From contig NZ_AXAS01000010.1 of NCBI RefSeq assembly GCF_000472925.1, forward strand, positions 62,001 to 126,000: 64,000 nucleotides of DNA, written 5' to 3'. Origin of the DNA: Bradyrhizobium sp. Ec3.3 (GTDB lineage Bacteria; Pseudomonadota; Alphaproteobacteria; Rhizobiales; Xanthobacteraceae). This document shows, piece by piece, positions 51,949 through 61,862 of the stretch. Positions within the stretch are counted from its first letter, which is position 1. Each line of letters starts with the position of its first letter. The notes below the pieces were generated by a model. The model saw nothing but the letters and a program-made list of their open reading frames with translations, was not told the origin of the DNA and made no database searches. The position numbers and the translations under genes were made by a program.

Positions 51949-52716
51949 ATGCGGTGGCTACTTACGATCTTGCAACTCCTCGTCGCTCTGGCGAGTGTCT
52001 TCAACATAATCCGTTTCCGGCTCGACAACCTGCTGCTGGAGCGGGCGGCTGAGGTCGACCGTCTGACCCTCGCGGGGCTGGCCGTGGCTGCCGTGTCGAC
52101 AGCCGCCGTGCTCGTTCTCTGCTGGCGCGTGACGGCACTGACTCCGCCGCGTGCGGGACTTGCGCTTGTGCTGATCGGATTGACTGCTCTCTGCGGTATC
52201 GTGCCCGGGATGATCGAATCCCGCGTCAGGGCCGTGGAGCAGGCCACGCGCAAAGCCGAACAACAGCAACGGGATGATGCGTTCGCGCGCGAGCTCATTC
52301 AGTGGACCGCTGATGTCGATAGACGCGCTGCTGCGGCCCAGCCGCTCGAACCCGCGCAAGCCTGGGCGTTTCTCGATTGCATCGCCACTGCAGGCTATCG
52401 GGACGAGGGAGCCAATCCCCCGAGCTCCCAGGCGCTCGAGCTCCTGCGCAGGGCGCTTGCCGCAGGCCTGATCGACGTCAATGCAGTGGTGCCGGGTCAC
52501 CACCTCAACGAGCCGGTGGCGCGGCCGCTGTTCTTGCAGTTTTACGCGGAGCGCATCGCGCCGCTGCGGTACGCGCTGGCGCGACAGGACTGGGAGATCA
52601 TGCGCCTGCTCGCCGCTGGTGGCGCCGATCTCGCGTTACCCGACGCGGCGCCGCTCGTCGCGGACCTTGCAAAGACTGTGGTGCCTGGACCGTCGCGGTT
52701 CGTCAGCTTGAAATAG
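51949..52716 (+). CDS. Membrane protein of unknown function
   Basis: This 255-aa protein has three N-terminal hydrophobic segments (LLTILQLLVALASVFNII, LTLAGLAVAAVSTAAVLVL, GLALVLIGLTALCGIVPGM) and a soluble helical C-terminal part. That part has a distant ankyrin-like look (GLIDVNAVVPGHH, DWEIMRLLAAGGADLAL). No recognised domain covers the whole protein. There is no clear ribosome-binding site before the ATG. It is a single gene before the convergent alcohol dehydrogenase. The protein call is fair; the function is unknown. Confidence 0.65.
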   Translation: MRWLLTILQLLVALASVFNIIRFRLDNLLLERAAEVDRLTLAGLAVAAVSTAAVLVLCWRVTALTPPRAGLALVLIGLTALCGIVPGMIESRVRAVEQATRKAEQQQRDDAFARELIQWTADVDRRAAAAQPLEPAQAWAFLDCIATAGYRDEGANPPSSQALELLRRALAAGLIDVNAVVPGHHLNEPVARPLFLQFYAERIAPLRYALARQDWEIMRLLAAGGADLALPDAAPLVADLAKTVVPGPSRFVSLK

Positions 52717-52748
52717 CTTCGGACGCGCGCGGCCTCGACGCCGGCGGA

Positions 52749-53807
52749 TCAGTTCTTCAGCACGATCCGGCCGACGACCTTTCCGGCGCGCAGAGAGTCG
52801 ATCCACTTCTGGACATCGCCCATCGGCTCTTCCTGCATCGGCGTCGGCTTGATCTTGCCGGCGCTGGCGAGCGCCATCAACTCGTGGGCCTCGGCAAGCG
52901 TGCCGACCATGAATCCCTCGATGGTCATGCGCTTGTACACCCATTGCACCATGGGCAGGGTGAACTGGCCGCCCATCAGGCCGGAGACCACGACCTTGCC
53001 GCCGCGCGCGAGCACGGAAACGGCGAACGCCATCGACTTCTCGTTGCCGGCGAAATCGACGACCTCGTCGAAACCGCCGTCAGTCTCTTTCAGGATGCGC
53101 CTGACGACCTCCGGCTCGGCCGGATCGTAGGCGGTCGCCGCGCCATTCTTCAGCGCGGTCTCGCGCGCCGCCGGGCTGAGATCGGCGACTGCAATCGGCT
53201 GCCTGAACATGGCCTGCGCGAACGACAGGCCCATCATGCCGACACCGCCGAGACCAATCAGCAGCAGGTTGCGCTGGCGCGGACGGTCGACGAGGCGCTT
53301 GAGCGCGCCGTAGGCGGTGACGCCCGAGCACATCAATGTCGCGGCCTGATTGACCGGCAGGGGATCGTAGTCGAGCAGGTATTTTGCATCCGGCACCAGC
53401 ACATGGCTGGCAAAGCCGCCGTCGATGGAGACGCCGAGGAAGCGCTGCTTGGCGCAGAGATTCTCATCGCCATTGGCGCAGTCGCGGCACTGGCCGCAGC
53501 CGATCCAGGGGAAGACCGCCTTCTTCGCGCCGATGAGGCCAGCCGGCACATCGCCGCCGACTTCCTCCACGACACCCGCGATCTCGTGGCCGAGCGTGAA
53601 GGGAAGCGTCATACCGCGCGTGGTGTCGAGCTTCTTGCCGCCGCCGAGATCGGCGTAGCCGTCCTGGATGTGCAGGTCGGAATGGCACAGGCCGCAGCAT
53701 TCGATGCGCACCAGCACCTCGCGTCCTTGTGGCTTGGGCGTGTCGATGATGGTCTCGCATAGCGGCGCATCGAACTTGACCAGGGACTGCCGACGCATCA
53801 ACGCCAT
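52749..53807 (-). CDS. Zinc-dependent alcohol dehydrogenase
   Basis: This 352-aa medium-chain dehydrogenase has the catalytic zinc ligands in ECCGLCHSDLHIQDG near residue 38 and GHEIAGVVEEV near 74. The structural zinc set is in GCGQCRDCANGDENLC near 103-118. The nucleotide-binding GLGGVGMMGLS is near 185. The sequence fits primary or secondary alcohol dehydrogenases; the substrate is unknown. A large palindrome and a repeat copy lie between it and rsmA upstream. Confidence 0.92.
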   Translation of the reverse strand: MALMRRQSLVKFDAPLCETIIDTPKPQGREVLVRIECCGLCHSDLHIQDGYADLGGGKKLDTTRGMTLPFTLGHEIAGVVEEVGGDVPAGLIGAKKAVFPWIGCGQCRDCANGDENLCAKQRFLGVSIDGGFASHVLVPDAKYLLDYDPLPVNQAATLMCSGVTAYGALKRLVDRPRQRNLLLIGLGGVGMMGLSFAQAMFRQPIAVADLSPAARETALKNGAATAYDPAEPEVVRRILKETDGGFDEVVDFAGNEKSMAFAVSVLARGGKVVVSGLMGGQFTLPMVQWVYKRMTIEGFMVGTLAEAHELMALASAGKIKPTPMQEEPMGDVQKWIDSLRAGKVVGRIVLKN

Positions 53808-53828
53808 TTTCCTTCCTCCGAAATTTTC

Positions 53829-53855
53829 GCTTAAGCGCGATCATCGCGCTTAAGC
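53829..53855. terminator. GCTTAAGCGCG palindrome between rsmA and the dehydrogenase gene
   Basis: GCTTAAGCGCG-ATCAT-CGCGCTTAAGC is a perfect 11-bp inverted repeat with a 5-base loop. It lies 22 bp upstream of the dehydrogenase start and after the rsmA-linked repeat. It may end the rsmA transcript or act as an operator. Confidence 0.5.
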
Positions 53856-53867
53856 TTATTGTTCGAG

Positions 53868-53931
53868 CATGACCTCTTCGGAAAGCCGCTGCGCACTTTG
53901 CGCCGGCGCGGCCCTCCGAGTCCGGATCATG
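53868..53931 (-). repeat. Palindromic repeat element, copy 3 (diverged)
   Basis: Read on the minus strand it starts CATGATCCGGA and ends AGGTCATG, the same ends as copies 1 and 2, with a shorter and diverged middle (64 bp). It begins 2 bp after the rsmA stop, in the sense orientation. This matches the position of the other two copies relative to their upstream genes. Confidence 0.7.
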
Positions 53932-53933
53932 CT

Positions 53934-54788
53934 TCAGGCTTGGCTGCGTATATCGGCCAATTCACGCGCCATGGCAACAAAGCCCGCGACCGGAATGGTC
54001 TCGGCGCGCCGCGTCGCATCGACGCCGGCGGCAGCGGCGAGGCGCGCCGGATCGGCCTGAAGTGATTTCAGGCTCTGGCGCAGCATCTTGCGGCGCTGGC
54101 CGAAGGCGGCCGCCGCGACCTGTTCGAGCAGCCGGCGGTCGCATGGCAGAGGCGCCGCGCGCGGCACGAGGCGCACGACGGAGGAGGTGACCTTCGGCGG
54201 CGGAACGAAGGCGGAGGGCGAGATGTCGAACAGGATCTTGGTCTCTGCCCGCCAGTTGGCGAGCACGCCGAGCCGGCCATAGGCCTCCTCGTTCTCGCGC
54301 GCCACGATCCGCTCGGCAACCTCGCGCTGGAACATCAGCACCATCATCTCGTACCACGGCGGCCACGGCTCGCCGGTGAGCCAGCCGATCAGGAGCTGGG
54401 TCGCGATGTTGTAGGGCAGGTTGGCGACGATCTTTGCCTTGGCGCCGCCGAGCAGGGGTCTCGGATCGAAGGTCATGGCATCGCCATGCACGATCTCGAG
54501 GCGCCCGGGATAGCGCACGGAAATATCCTGCAAGGCGGGGATCGCGCGTTCGTCATGCTCGATCGCGATGACGCGCGCAGCACCAAGCGCGAGCAGGGCG
54601 CGCGTCAATCCGCCCGGGCCGGGACCGATCTCGACGATCGTCAAATTCTCGAGCGGCGCGGCGGCACGCGCGATGCGCGCTGTCAGGTTGAGGTCGAGGA
54701 GGAAGTTCTGGCCCAGCGACTTGCGGGCCGATAGCGAATGCTGGCGAATGACCTCGCGAAGCGGCGGGAGGTCGTCGATCGCGCTCAT
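53934..54788 (-). CDS. rsmA: 16S rRNA dimethyladenosine transferase
   Basis: RsmA (KsgA) dimethylates A1518 and A1519 in 16S rRNA late in 30S assembly. The 284-aa protein has [12 protein letters not shown] at the N-terminus, the SAM motif [15 protein letters not shown] near residue 55 and the active-site [11 protein letters not shown] near 125. The start overlaps the pdxA stop by 4 bp, so they are translationally coupled, as in many Proteobacteria. Confidence 0.96.
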   Translation of the reverse strand: MSAIDDLPPLREVIRQHSLSARKSLGQNFLLDLNLTARIARAAAPLENLTIVEIGPGPGGLTRALLALGAARVIAIEHDERAIPALQDISVRYPGRLEIVHGDAMTFDPRPLLGGAKAKIVANLPYNIATQLLIGWLTGEPWPPWYEMMVLMFQREVAERIVARENEEAYGRLGVLANWRAETKILFDISPSAFVPPPKVTSSVVRLVPRAAPLPCDRRLLEQVAAAAFGQRRKMLRQSLKSLQADPARLAAAAGVDATRRAETIPVAGFVAMARELADIRSQA

Positions 54789-55786
54789 GCCGGTTGCGCG
54801 GCCATGCGGCTTGCGAGTTGCAGCGCCGCGATCAGGCTTGCGGGATTGGCCTTGCCCGTGCCTGCGATGTCGAATGCCGTGCCGTGATCCGGCGATGTCC
54901 TGATGAAGGGAAGGCCGAGCGTGACGTTGACCGCGTCGTCGAAGGCCAGCGTCTTGATCGGGATCAGCGCCTGGTCGTGATACATGCAGACCGCGCAGTC
55001 ATAGGTTTGTCGCGCGGCGTCGTGGAACATGGTGTCGGCGGGCAAGGGGCCCCTGGCCTCGATGCCGTCGTTGCGCAAGATCTTGATCGCCGGCGCGACG
55101 ATGGTCTGCTCCTCGTGGCCGAGCGAGCCGTTCTCGCCGGCATGCGGGTTGAGGCCGGAGATCGCGATGCGCGGCCGGCTGATGCCGAAACGTGATTTCA
55201 GCTCGGCTGCGACGATGCGCACCGTCGAGACGATCAGCTCGCGCGAGAGCTGCGCCAGCGCATCGCGCAGCGAAAGGTGAATGGTCACCGGCACCACCGC
55301 AAGGCGCGGCGACCACAGCATCATCACCGGTTGCGGCACGCGTCCGTCCTGTTCGGCGAGCTCGGCGAGAAATTCGGTGTGACCGGGATGGCGGAAGCCC
55401 GCGCGGTAGAGCACGCTCTTGGCGATCGGATTGGTGACGACGGCGCCGGCGCGGCCTTCGCGGACGTCGGCGACGGCCTGGCGAATGGAGGCGAGCGCCG
55501 CGGGCGCGCTGCTCTCGTCGGGCCGGCCCGGCTCGGCCGTTGCGACCTCGCCGGTTGCGACCACCGGCAGGGCGTCGGCGAAGGTGGCGACTGCATCCTC
55601 GGCGCGCACACGCGCGATCTTGATATCGGCGCCGAGCGCCTTGGCGCGCCGCGCGATCAGGGCGTCATCGCCGAGCAGGTAGAACGCGGGCAGCTTCAGC
55701 TCGTTGCGGCGCAGCCAGGCCGCGATCGTGATGTCGGGGCCAATGCCGGCAGGCTCGCCCAGGGTCAGTGCGAGGGGCCTTGCCAT
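54785..55786 (-). CDS. pdxA: 4-hydroxythreonine-4-phosphate dehydrogenase
   Basis: PdxA oxidises 4-phosphohydroxythreonine in pyridoxal phosphate synthesis. The 333-aa protein begins [19 protein letters not shown], the family start, and shows [11 protein letters not shown] near 210 and [12 protein letters not shown] near 275 with metal and substrate residues. The ATG at 55786 overlaps the surA stop by one base; the longer frame upstream is the end of surA read out of frame. Confidence 0.96.
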   Translation of the reverse strand: MARPLALTLGEPAGIGPDITIAAWLRRNELKLPAFYLLGDDALIARRAKALGADIKIARVRAEDAVATFADALPVVATGEVATAEPGRPDESSAPAALASIRQAVADVREGRAGAVVTNPIAKSVLYRAGFRHPGHTEFLAELAEQDGRVPQPVMMLWSPRLAVVPVTIHLSLRDALAQLSRELIVSTVRIVAAELKSRFGISRPRIAISGLNPHAGENGSLGHEEQTIVAPAIKILRNDGIEARGPLPADTMFHDAARQTYDCAVCMYHDQALIPIKTLAFDDAVNVTLGLPFIRTSPDHGTAFDIAGTGKANPASLIAALQLASRMAAQPA

Positions 55787-56736
55787 CAACGATATTCGAT
55801 CATCGCCGCTTTGCGGATTTCGGCCAGATACCGCTTCGAGGTCTTCTCGTACTTCTCGACGTACATCTTCTCGCGGACCTCGCGCCGCTTCGGCGTGTCG
55901 ATCATGGTCGAATTGCGCGCACACAGCACGACCATTTCGATGCCCTGCTTGGTGACCTCCGGCGGGGTGAGATGGCCAACCTGCGTATCGTCGAGCACCT
56001 TGCGAAGCGCCTCGGGGAGATCAGCGCTGGTCTTGGTGACGCTTTCGCGGATCGCCGCGTTGGGCGTCGAGCGGAACAGCGTATTGGCTTCATCGCAGCT
56101 CGTGATCCGGCTGCGGTACAATTCGGCTTCCTTGTGCCGTGCCTCGGTCGCGGCCTGCGACGAGCCGCGCGGCACGATGAGGACGATCGGCTGCATCTTG
56201 TATTCGAAGCCCTCGACCTGCAGCTTTTCGCCGTTCTGGGCCTGCACGGCGGCCGCGACGTCGCGCTCACCGACCTGCAGCTGTTCCTTGAAGCGGCCGC
56301 GGACGAGGCTGGTCCAGACCATTTCGGCGCGCATGCGGTTCTTCAACGTCTCCGGCCGCACGCCCTTCACCTCGAGTGATTTCGCGAGCTGGTCCGGCGT
56401 GATGCGCATGCGCTGCGCCATGCCGGAGAAGGACTGGTCGATATCGGAGGCGCCGGGGTCGACGCCGTATTTCTTGCCTTCCTTGATCTTCACCTTCTCG
56501 TCGATCAGCTCGTTGATGACCTCCTGCCGGCCAGGGTTCTTCTGGGTCGTCAGGACGTCGAGCTTGCTGCGCTGCTCGATGTCGAAATCGGTGATGGGCT
56601 CGCCATTGACCATGACGACGACGGTCTGCGCCTGCGACGGGGCGGCGCCGCCGATCAGGAGCAGGGCCGTGCCGAGTGCGGTGAGGAGAAGGCGATGGAC
56701 TCGCAAAGTGGTCGTCATGGATGTCGTCGCTCGCAT
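55786..56736 (-). CDS. surA: SurA-like periplasmic chaperone
   Basis: This 316-aa protein has a signal peptide (LLLTALGTALLLIGGAAPSQA) and the SurA N-terminal domain (VVVMVNGEPITDFDIEQRSK and INELIDEKVKIKEGKKYGVD). The part after residue 180 is a single parvulin-like region with weak catalytic features (PIVLIVPRGSSQAATEAR); E. coli SurA has two parvulin domains and 428 residues. It probably acts as a chaperone for outer-membrane proteins such as the LptD encoded next to it rather than as a strong isomerase. Confidence 0.88.
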   Translation of the reverse strand: MRATTSMTTTLRVHRLLLTALGTALLLIGGAAPSQAQTVVVMVNGEPITDFDIEQRSKLDVLTTQKNPGRQEVINELIDEKVKIKEGKKYGVDPGASDIDQSFSGMAQRMRITPDQLAKSLEVKGVRPETLKNRMRAEMVWTSLVRGRFKEQLQVGERDVAAAVQAQNGEKLQVEGFEYKMQPIVLIVPRGSSQAATEARHKEAELYRSRITSCDEANTLFRSTPNAAIRESVTKTSADLPEALRKVLDDTQVGHLTPPEVTKQGIEMVVLCARNSTMIDTPKRREVREKMYVEKYEKTSKRYLAEIRKAAMIEYR

Positions 56737-56774
56737 GCTTGCGATCCGAACAAGCCCCGCAGCGTCAAATCTGT

Positions 56775-59261
56775 TTACTGCAAGCCGGCGGAGCTGCTGG
56801 TTCCCGAGGAGTTCGCCAGCGTTCGCAGGCCGATCTGGAACATGAACGCGTGGCTCAGAACAGGCGGGTTGCTGCCCGCCGAGTAGCTATAGGACGTTAC
56901 ATAGTTTGCCGCCAGCACGAAGCAATCGTCGACATAGCCTGCGCCGACCACGTATTGGTTGATCTTGTTGGCTTCGAGGTCCCAGCGCGCCGAGCCCTGG
57001 ACCACCCAGTTGGCCGCGACCTTCACCGAGCCGCTGGTGAGGATGCCCTCGCGGCGGGTCAGGTAGCCGAGTTCCGGCTGCGGCGCATAATTGCCGTAGA
57101 TCATGCTGACCGACCAGCGATCGAAATTGGCGCGGCCTTCAGCCTCGAAGCGCTGGACGTTCCAGGTCTGCTCGTCGAAGCGGCCGCGGACGCTGAAGGT
57201 GTAGGTCCGGTTCGGCGAATAGCCGACGCTCGCGACATAGTCGGACCGCGGCTTGTCGAGACCGGAATCCAGGCCGGTATTGATCTCATCCTTGACCGCG
57301 AAGGAGTTCAGGCCGAACAGCTGGTAGGACTGCCCGAACAGAACCTTGACGGCGCCGCCCCTGTCGAACTGGGTGGTGGCCTGCACGCCGACATTGGCGC
57401 GGCCGCCGCCCTCGACGCGATCGTAGCCCGAGAACTTGTCGACGCTGAACAGATTGCTCGCGTCGAACACCATGCTCTGCGCGTCCTCGTTGGGAAACTT
57501 GCCGGCATAGGTCTCGTTCGGACGGATGATGACCTGCGCGATCGGCTCGACGATCGTCGAGCCCCACGGCTGCACGTTGATGAAGGGATAGCGGTACTCG
57601 AGGCCGACCATCGGCATCAGGCGCAGCGCCTGGGTGTCGCCGACAGGCAGGAAGTTCGACACGCCCGGCTGGTTCGAGACCGAGGAGTTGATCGCGTCCG
57701 CGCGCAGGATGGCGAACGGGGTCCAGATTTCACCGAAGGGATCGGTGAAGGACTTCCGCCACTGCGCCTCAGCCGTCATGCGCGTGTAGGTGCCGGGGAA
57801 GCCGCGCAACAGACATTGCGAGGGCGTGCGCGCGAGCGGATCGGCCGAGGTGGTGGTGCAGAGGCCGAGGGTGTTGGCGGTCGTGGTGATCGGATCGAAC
57901 ACCGCGTCGTTACGCGTCAGGTTGACGAAATTCGTCTTGTAGGAGACCTCGCCACCGAAGATCGGATAGTTGATCACGTTCGAGTAGTCGATCACGGGGT
58001 AGACGACCGGCACCTGCTGCTGATTGCCCGAGAAGCTCAGGAAATACATCGTGCGCGCGTCGAAGAAGCTGCGGTTGCCCACCCCGGTCAGATAGAGCTG
58101 GGAGATCGCTTCGGTCGGCAGGCTCAGGAACGAGGAGAAGGGATCGCGGTACGCCGACAGCCGGTAGTCCGAGAAGAAATAGTAGTCGGACATCAGGACG
58201 CCGTCCCAACCCCAGACCCATTTGTCGTTCAGCGCGAACTGGCCCTTGGTGTCGATGGCGCCGCGGAACTGGCGGTCACCGGGCTGCCCGGCGAGCGCGC
58301 CCGGATCGAGCTGGTCGATGCCGTAGACGCGGATCTGGTAGGCGCCGTCCATCAGGCGCTGGCGGAACTCGGCCTGGAACAGCACGCCCTGCCTGGAGGT
58401 GATGCGCGGGCTGAAGGTCGCGTCCATATCGGGCGCGATCGCCCAGTAGAACGGAATTTCAACGCCGTAGCCGAACGGCGTGTTCGACGTGAAGCCCGGC
58501 ATCAGGAAGCCGGTCTTGCGCTTCACCGTCGGGTCGGGCGTCGAGAAGTACGGCATGTAGGCGAGCGGCACGCCGAAGAATTCGAGCTGCGCCGTCTCGA
58601 AGTACAGCATCTTCTCCTGCTGGTCGTGGATGATGCGGGCACCCTTGACCTGCCATAGCGGCGGCTTCTTCGGATCGTCCTTGCACGGCGCGCAGGCCGT
58701 GTAGACGCCGTTCTCGAATACGGTGTAGTTGCCGCTGGAGCGGTCGGCGCGGCTCGCGGCCATGCGGGTCTGGTCGGCGGTGTCCACGCGCAGCGAATCG
58801 ACGAAACCGTCGCGGTAGTCGTCCGACAGATCCATGATCTCGGCATAGGTGATCTTGCCGTCGGCATCCGTCATGCGGATGTTGCCTTCGGCATGGAGCC
58901 GCTTGGTCTTCTGGTCGTAGATGACCTTGTCGGCCTCGACGCTGGTGCCGTTGTAGAACAGCTGGACGTTGCCGACCGCCGAGACGCGCGAATTGTTGTA
59001 GTCGTAGTCGACCTCGGTCGCCTGCACGAGCATCTGGTTGTCGTTGGCGGCCTTCGGCGGCTTCGGACGCGGCGGCAGCGGATTGTAGGTGAAGCTCTGT
59101 GCAGCCGCAGGCGCGGTCGCGGCAAAGTCGAGCAATCCACCCAGCGCGAGCGCGGCCAGGAAGGCTAGCAGGAGGCTGCGGGCAGGCAAGCCGCGTCCGT
59201 TCGCGCGCACCACGGTGCGCAGCGCCAATTCAGACACATGCCCTCGGCGGACGGCAGTCAC
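56775..59261 (-). CDS. lptD: LPS assembly outer membrane protein LptD
   Basis: LptD inserts lipopolysaccharide into the outer leaflet of the outer membrane. The 828-aa protein has an N-terminal signal region, an OstA-like domain (MLVQATEVDYDYNNSRVSAV and following) and a C-terminal beta-barrel. Cys pairs for interdomain disulfides are visible (CAPCKDDP near residue 205 and two Cys further on near 490-500). The GTG at 59261 overlaps the lptG stop by 1 bp and follows AGGAGG. Gene order lptF-lptG-lptD-surA is conserved in rhizobia. Confidence 0.96.
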   Translation of the reverse strand: MTAVRRGHVSELALRTVVRANGRGLPARSLLLAFLAALALGGLLDFAATAPAAAQSFTYNPLPPRPKPPKAANDNQMLVQATEVDYDYNNSRVSAVGNVQLFYNGTSVEADKVIYDQKTKRLHAEGNIRMTDADGKITYAEIMDLSDDYRDGFVDSLRVDTADQTRMAASRADRSSGNYTVFENGVYTACAPCKDDPKKPPLWQVKGARIIHDQQEKMLYFETAQLEFFGVPLAYMPYFSTPDPTVKRKTGFLMPGFTSNTPFGYGVEIPFYWAIAPDMDATFSPRITSRQGVLFQAEFRQRLMDGAYQIRVYGIDQLDPGALAGQPGDRQFRGAIDTKGQFALNDKWVWGWDGVLMSDYYFFSDYRLSAYRDPFSSFLSLPTEAISQLYLTGVGNRSFFDARTMYFLSFSGNQQQVPVVYPVIDYSNVINYPIFGGEVSYKTNFVNLTRNDAVFDPITTTANTLGLCTTTSADPLARTPSQCLLRGFPGTYTRMTAEAQWRKSFTDPFGEIWTPFAILRADAINSSVSNQPGVSNFLPVGDTQALRLMPMVGLEYRYPFINVQPWGSTIVEPIAQVIIRPNETYAGKFPNEDAQSMVFDASNLFSVDKFSGYDRVEGGGRANVGVQATTQFDRGGAVKVLFGQSYQLFGLNSFAVKDEINTGLDSGLDKPRSDYVASVGYSPNRTYTFSVRGRFDEQTWNVQRFEAEGRANFDRWSVSMIYGNYAPQPELGYLTRREGILTSGSVKVAANWVVQGSARWDLEANKINQYVVGAGYVDDCFVLAANYVTSYSYSAGSNPPVLSHAFMFQIGLRTLANSSGTSSSAGLQ

Positions 59262-60358
59262 TATCCGTCCTCCTGATAGAGCAAGGCCAAAAAGCCGGTG
59301 AGGCCGCCCACCACAACGGGCAGCCACGCCGCAGCGATCGGATGCATCAACTCAGCCTTGCTCAAATCCTCAGTAACTTTGGACAGCACGTAGAGCAGAA
59401 AGCCTGCGCCCACGCCACTCAAAACCATCTTCTGTACGCCGCCCATCCGGAAGAAGCGCAACGATACGGAAGCCGCCAGCATCACCATCGCTGCAAGCAG
59501 AAACGGCTGTGCCAGAAGCTTATGGTACTGGAGTCGATATCCGGCTGTCGCGAAGCCCGAGCTTTCAGACGAACGGATGTAGCTCGGTAGTTGCCAAAAG
59601 GACACAGTCTCGGGTGTGGAAAAGCTGTTGCGAACCTGCGCTTCGGTCAGCGTCGTGGGAATCTCCAGGCGGTCCTGATCGACAGGGGGGGCGTCGAGCG
59701 AGAAGCGCCGCACGGTCCTGAACACCCAGCGGCCGTCTTCCAGCGTCGCCTCGCGCGCCTCGATGCGCTCCTTGAAGTGAAATTCCGTATCAAACCGGAA
59801 CAGCGTCAGGCCGGTCAGCCGGATGCCCTGCTGCTCGCTGCGCGCGGCGTTGATGATGATCTGGCCTTCGCTGGTGACCTGGTTGAGCCAGAAGCCCGAG
59901 GCGTCCTGGATGCCGCCACCGGGCGCCGAGCCGAACAGCTCCGCTTCCATGCGCTTGGACAGCTCGCGCAGGTTTGCCGACATCGGATTGTAGGCGACCG
60001 TCGCGATCACGCCGATCAGCAGCGCGCTGCCGAGCGCGGGCGAGATGAACTGCCAGGCGGAAATGCCGGCGGCGCGTGCCACGACAAGCTCGAGCCGGCG
60101 GGAGAGGGCAAGGTAGCAGGTCATGGCGCCGATCAGCATGCAGAACGGCGTCAGCTTTTCCAAAAGCTGCGGTACGCGGAACAGCGAGGTTTCGGCCACC
60201 ATGATCGCGGAGGCGGACGCCAGGCCAGAGGTCTTGCGCACCATCTCGATATAGTCGACCAGCACCAGCAGCAGGAAAATGCTCGCGAACACGCCGAGGG
60301 CGGCGACGACGAAGCGGCCCGCGAAATAGCGCCCGAGGGTGTTGGTGAGCATGCTCAT
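59261..60358 (-). CDS. lptG: LPS export ABC transporter permease LptG
   Basis: LptG is a subunit of the LptB2FG extractor that takes LPS from the inner membrane. The 365-aa protein has the N-terminal YFAGRFVVAALGVFASIFLLL span, a large periplasmic beta-jellyroll domain and three C-terminal spans (AMVMLAASVSLRF and following). The start overlaps the lptF stop by 4 bp (ATGA). LptB and LptC genes are not in this window. Confidence 0.95.
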   Translation of the reverse strand: MSMLTNTLGRYFAGRFVVAALGVFASIFLLLVLVDYIEMVRKTSGLASASAIMVAETSLFRVPQLLEKLTPFCMLIGAMTCYLALSRRLELVVARAAGISAWQFISPALGSALLIGVIATVAYNPMSANLRELSKRMEAELFGSAPGGGIQDASGFWLNQVTSEGQIIINAARSEQQGIRLTGLTLFRFDTEFHFKERIEAREATLEDGRWVFRTVRRFSLDAPPVDQDRLEIPTTLTEAQVRNSFSTPETVSFWQLPSYIRSSESSGFATAGYRLQYHKLLAQPFLLAAMVMLAASVSLRFFRMGGVQKMVLSGVGAGFLLYVLSKVTEDLSKAELMHPIAAAWLPVVVGGLTGFLALLYQEDG

Positions 60359-61524
60359 GCGGCGACCGGACGTCGGAACAGCCGCGCAATGCGCGCATTG
60401 GATCTGTTGATGGCTTCCAGCAGCGCAGGCGGCGCTTCCACCACCACGCCGCCGACAATCATCCAGACGCCGAGGCCGATGGCGACCGCCAGCATGGCAT
60501 ATTGCACGATCGGGGCGGCCGGCGACTTCACCGCCATCACCGAGCAGGCGAAGCCCGCCATGCGCAGGCCGAACACCGCGAGGATCGAGCTGCCGATCGA
60601 GAAATTGCGGCTCTGACGCGTGGTGCGCGGCGCGCCGAGGAAGGCGAATGTCAGCGCCGCAAAGGCGAAGGGATAGAGCGGCGCCATGATGCGGTCATGC
60701 AGCTCGGAGCGGAACTGGCCGGGCACCGATTTGTAGACCGGATCGTCCTCGGACGGCGAGAACAGCTCCCAGAGATAGCGTTCGCGAATCCCGAGCGTGA
60801 CGTCGCGCCCCTGGTTGGAGAATTTCGACATGTCGAAGCCGTGGCGGGCGAAGGTCACGAGCGCAGGATCGCGCTTGCCGGCCTCGAAGCGCTGCAGGTT
60901 GCCGTCCTCCAGCACCAGAATCGTCTCGCCGCCGCTCTTCACCACCGTGCCGCGCTCGGCGACGATCGAGTTGCGCTCCTTCGGATCGCGGCGGTCGTCG
61001 ATGAAGATGCCGGCCATGATGCCGCCGGGCTGGCGCTCGCGAATCCGGATCGTGAGGTTCTGGTCAAGCTGGGCGAAGCGGCCGGGCTGGAGGATGTTGG
61101 TGAGGACGTCCGCTGTGATCTCGGCGTCCCATTGCTTGATCCGCCGCATGCCGTCGGGGGCGAGATAGGCGGCGATGAAGGCGACCAGCAGCGCCACCAC
61201 GCAGGTGGCGTAGAAGAACGGATAGAATAGCCGGAACGGCGAGAAGCCGGCGGCATTCATCACGATGATCTCGGAATCGGTCGCTAGCTTGTTCAGCGTG
61301 TGCGAGATCGCGATCATCAGCGCGATCGGCGAGATGATCAGCACCAGCGCGGGAATCACGAGGCTGGTGATGCCGAGGAAGGTCAGGATGGTCTGCCCCT
61401 GACTCGTCATCAGGTCGATGCCGCGCAACGCCTGCGTAATCCAGATCACGCCGGTGAGGCTGACCAGGACCAGCGCAAACGACGCCAGCGTCGTGCGGAA
61501 AATATACCTGTCGATCGACCCCAT
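60355..61524 (-). CDS. lptF: LPS export ABC transporter permease LptF
   Basis: LptF is the partner of LptG. The 389-aa protein starts MGSIDRYIFRTTLASFALVL, has the periplasmic jellyroll in the middle and three C-terminal spans. FLGITSLVIPALVLIISPI and SHTLNKLATDSEIIVMNAAG near residue 90 (coupling helix) are typical. It is the first gene of the operon lptF-lptG-lptD-surA-pdxA-rsmA, divergent from pepA with about 340 bp between. Confidence 0.95.
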   Translation of the reverse strand: MGSIDRYIFRTTLASFALVLVSLTGVIWITQALRGIDLMTSQGQTILTFLGITSLVIPALVLIISPIALMIAISHTLNKLATDSEIIVMNAAGFSPFRLFYPFFYATCVVALLVAFIAAYLAPDGMRRIKQWDAEITADVLTNILQPGRFAQLDQNLTIRIRERQPGGIMAGIFIDDRRDPKERNSIVAERGTVVKSGGETILVLEDGNLQRFEAGKRDPALVTFARHGFDMSKFSNQGRDVTLGIRERYLWELFSPSEDDPVYKSVPGQFRSELHDRIMAPLYPFAFAALTFAFLGAPRTTRQSRNFSIGSSILAVFGLRMAGFACSVMAVKSPAAPIVQYAMLAVAIGLGVWMIVGGVVVEAPPALLEAINRSNARIARLFRRPVAA

Positions 61525-61862
61525 GCGCTACCGCACGATCCCCACCAGGCCCCTTCTGGGTCCCAAACTCCGGACGTCCCGACCCATCCCGGAAGGGATC
61601 CCCAAGGGTCGTTCTGCCACGTCTTTCACCAGTTCACACTCTCACTACCATCCCTTTGATCCGTCAACAAAATGGCTGCCCCGTGGCACCCTCATCATAT
61701 GGTTAATATTTCCTTCTTGTGGCCTGCCGGCCACGGGCAGCGCTTGGCATGCGAGGTGCGGACGGGTCATAGTACGCCCCGGAGCAGTGAATCGCCGTTC
61801 AGCCGGTGCCCGTAGCGGTGCTCGGGGAGCGGCAAAAGTCTTGTTTTTTGGAGGAGTTATCC
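61525..61862. other. Intergenic region between lptF and pepA
   Basis: About 340 bp hold the divergent promoters of the LPS-transport operon and pepA. There is a palindrome GTGGCC-TGCC-GGCCAC (61720-61735) and TTGATCCGTCAA (61650-61661), which resembles a FixK box but has the wrong 4-bp spacing. GGAGGAG lies 6 bp before the pepA ATG. No gene is seen. Confidence 0.5.

Noticed and set aside
52377..53762. 461-residue plus-strand frame spanning the 255-aa gene and the dehydrogenase gene
   Set aside because: It is antisense to the zinc dehydrogenase and out of frame with the membrane protein gene.
56721..58658. Long open frame on the plus strand opposite lptD
   Set aside because: It is fully antisense to a well-supported LptD, is rich in Arg, Ala, Asp and Val as expected of a GC-rich shadow, and has no domain.
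61650..61661. TTGATCCGTCAA as a FixK box before pepA
   Set aside because: The half-sites are only 4 bp apart instead of 6, which does not fit CRP/FNR-type dimers.
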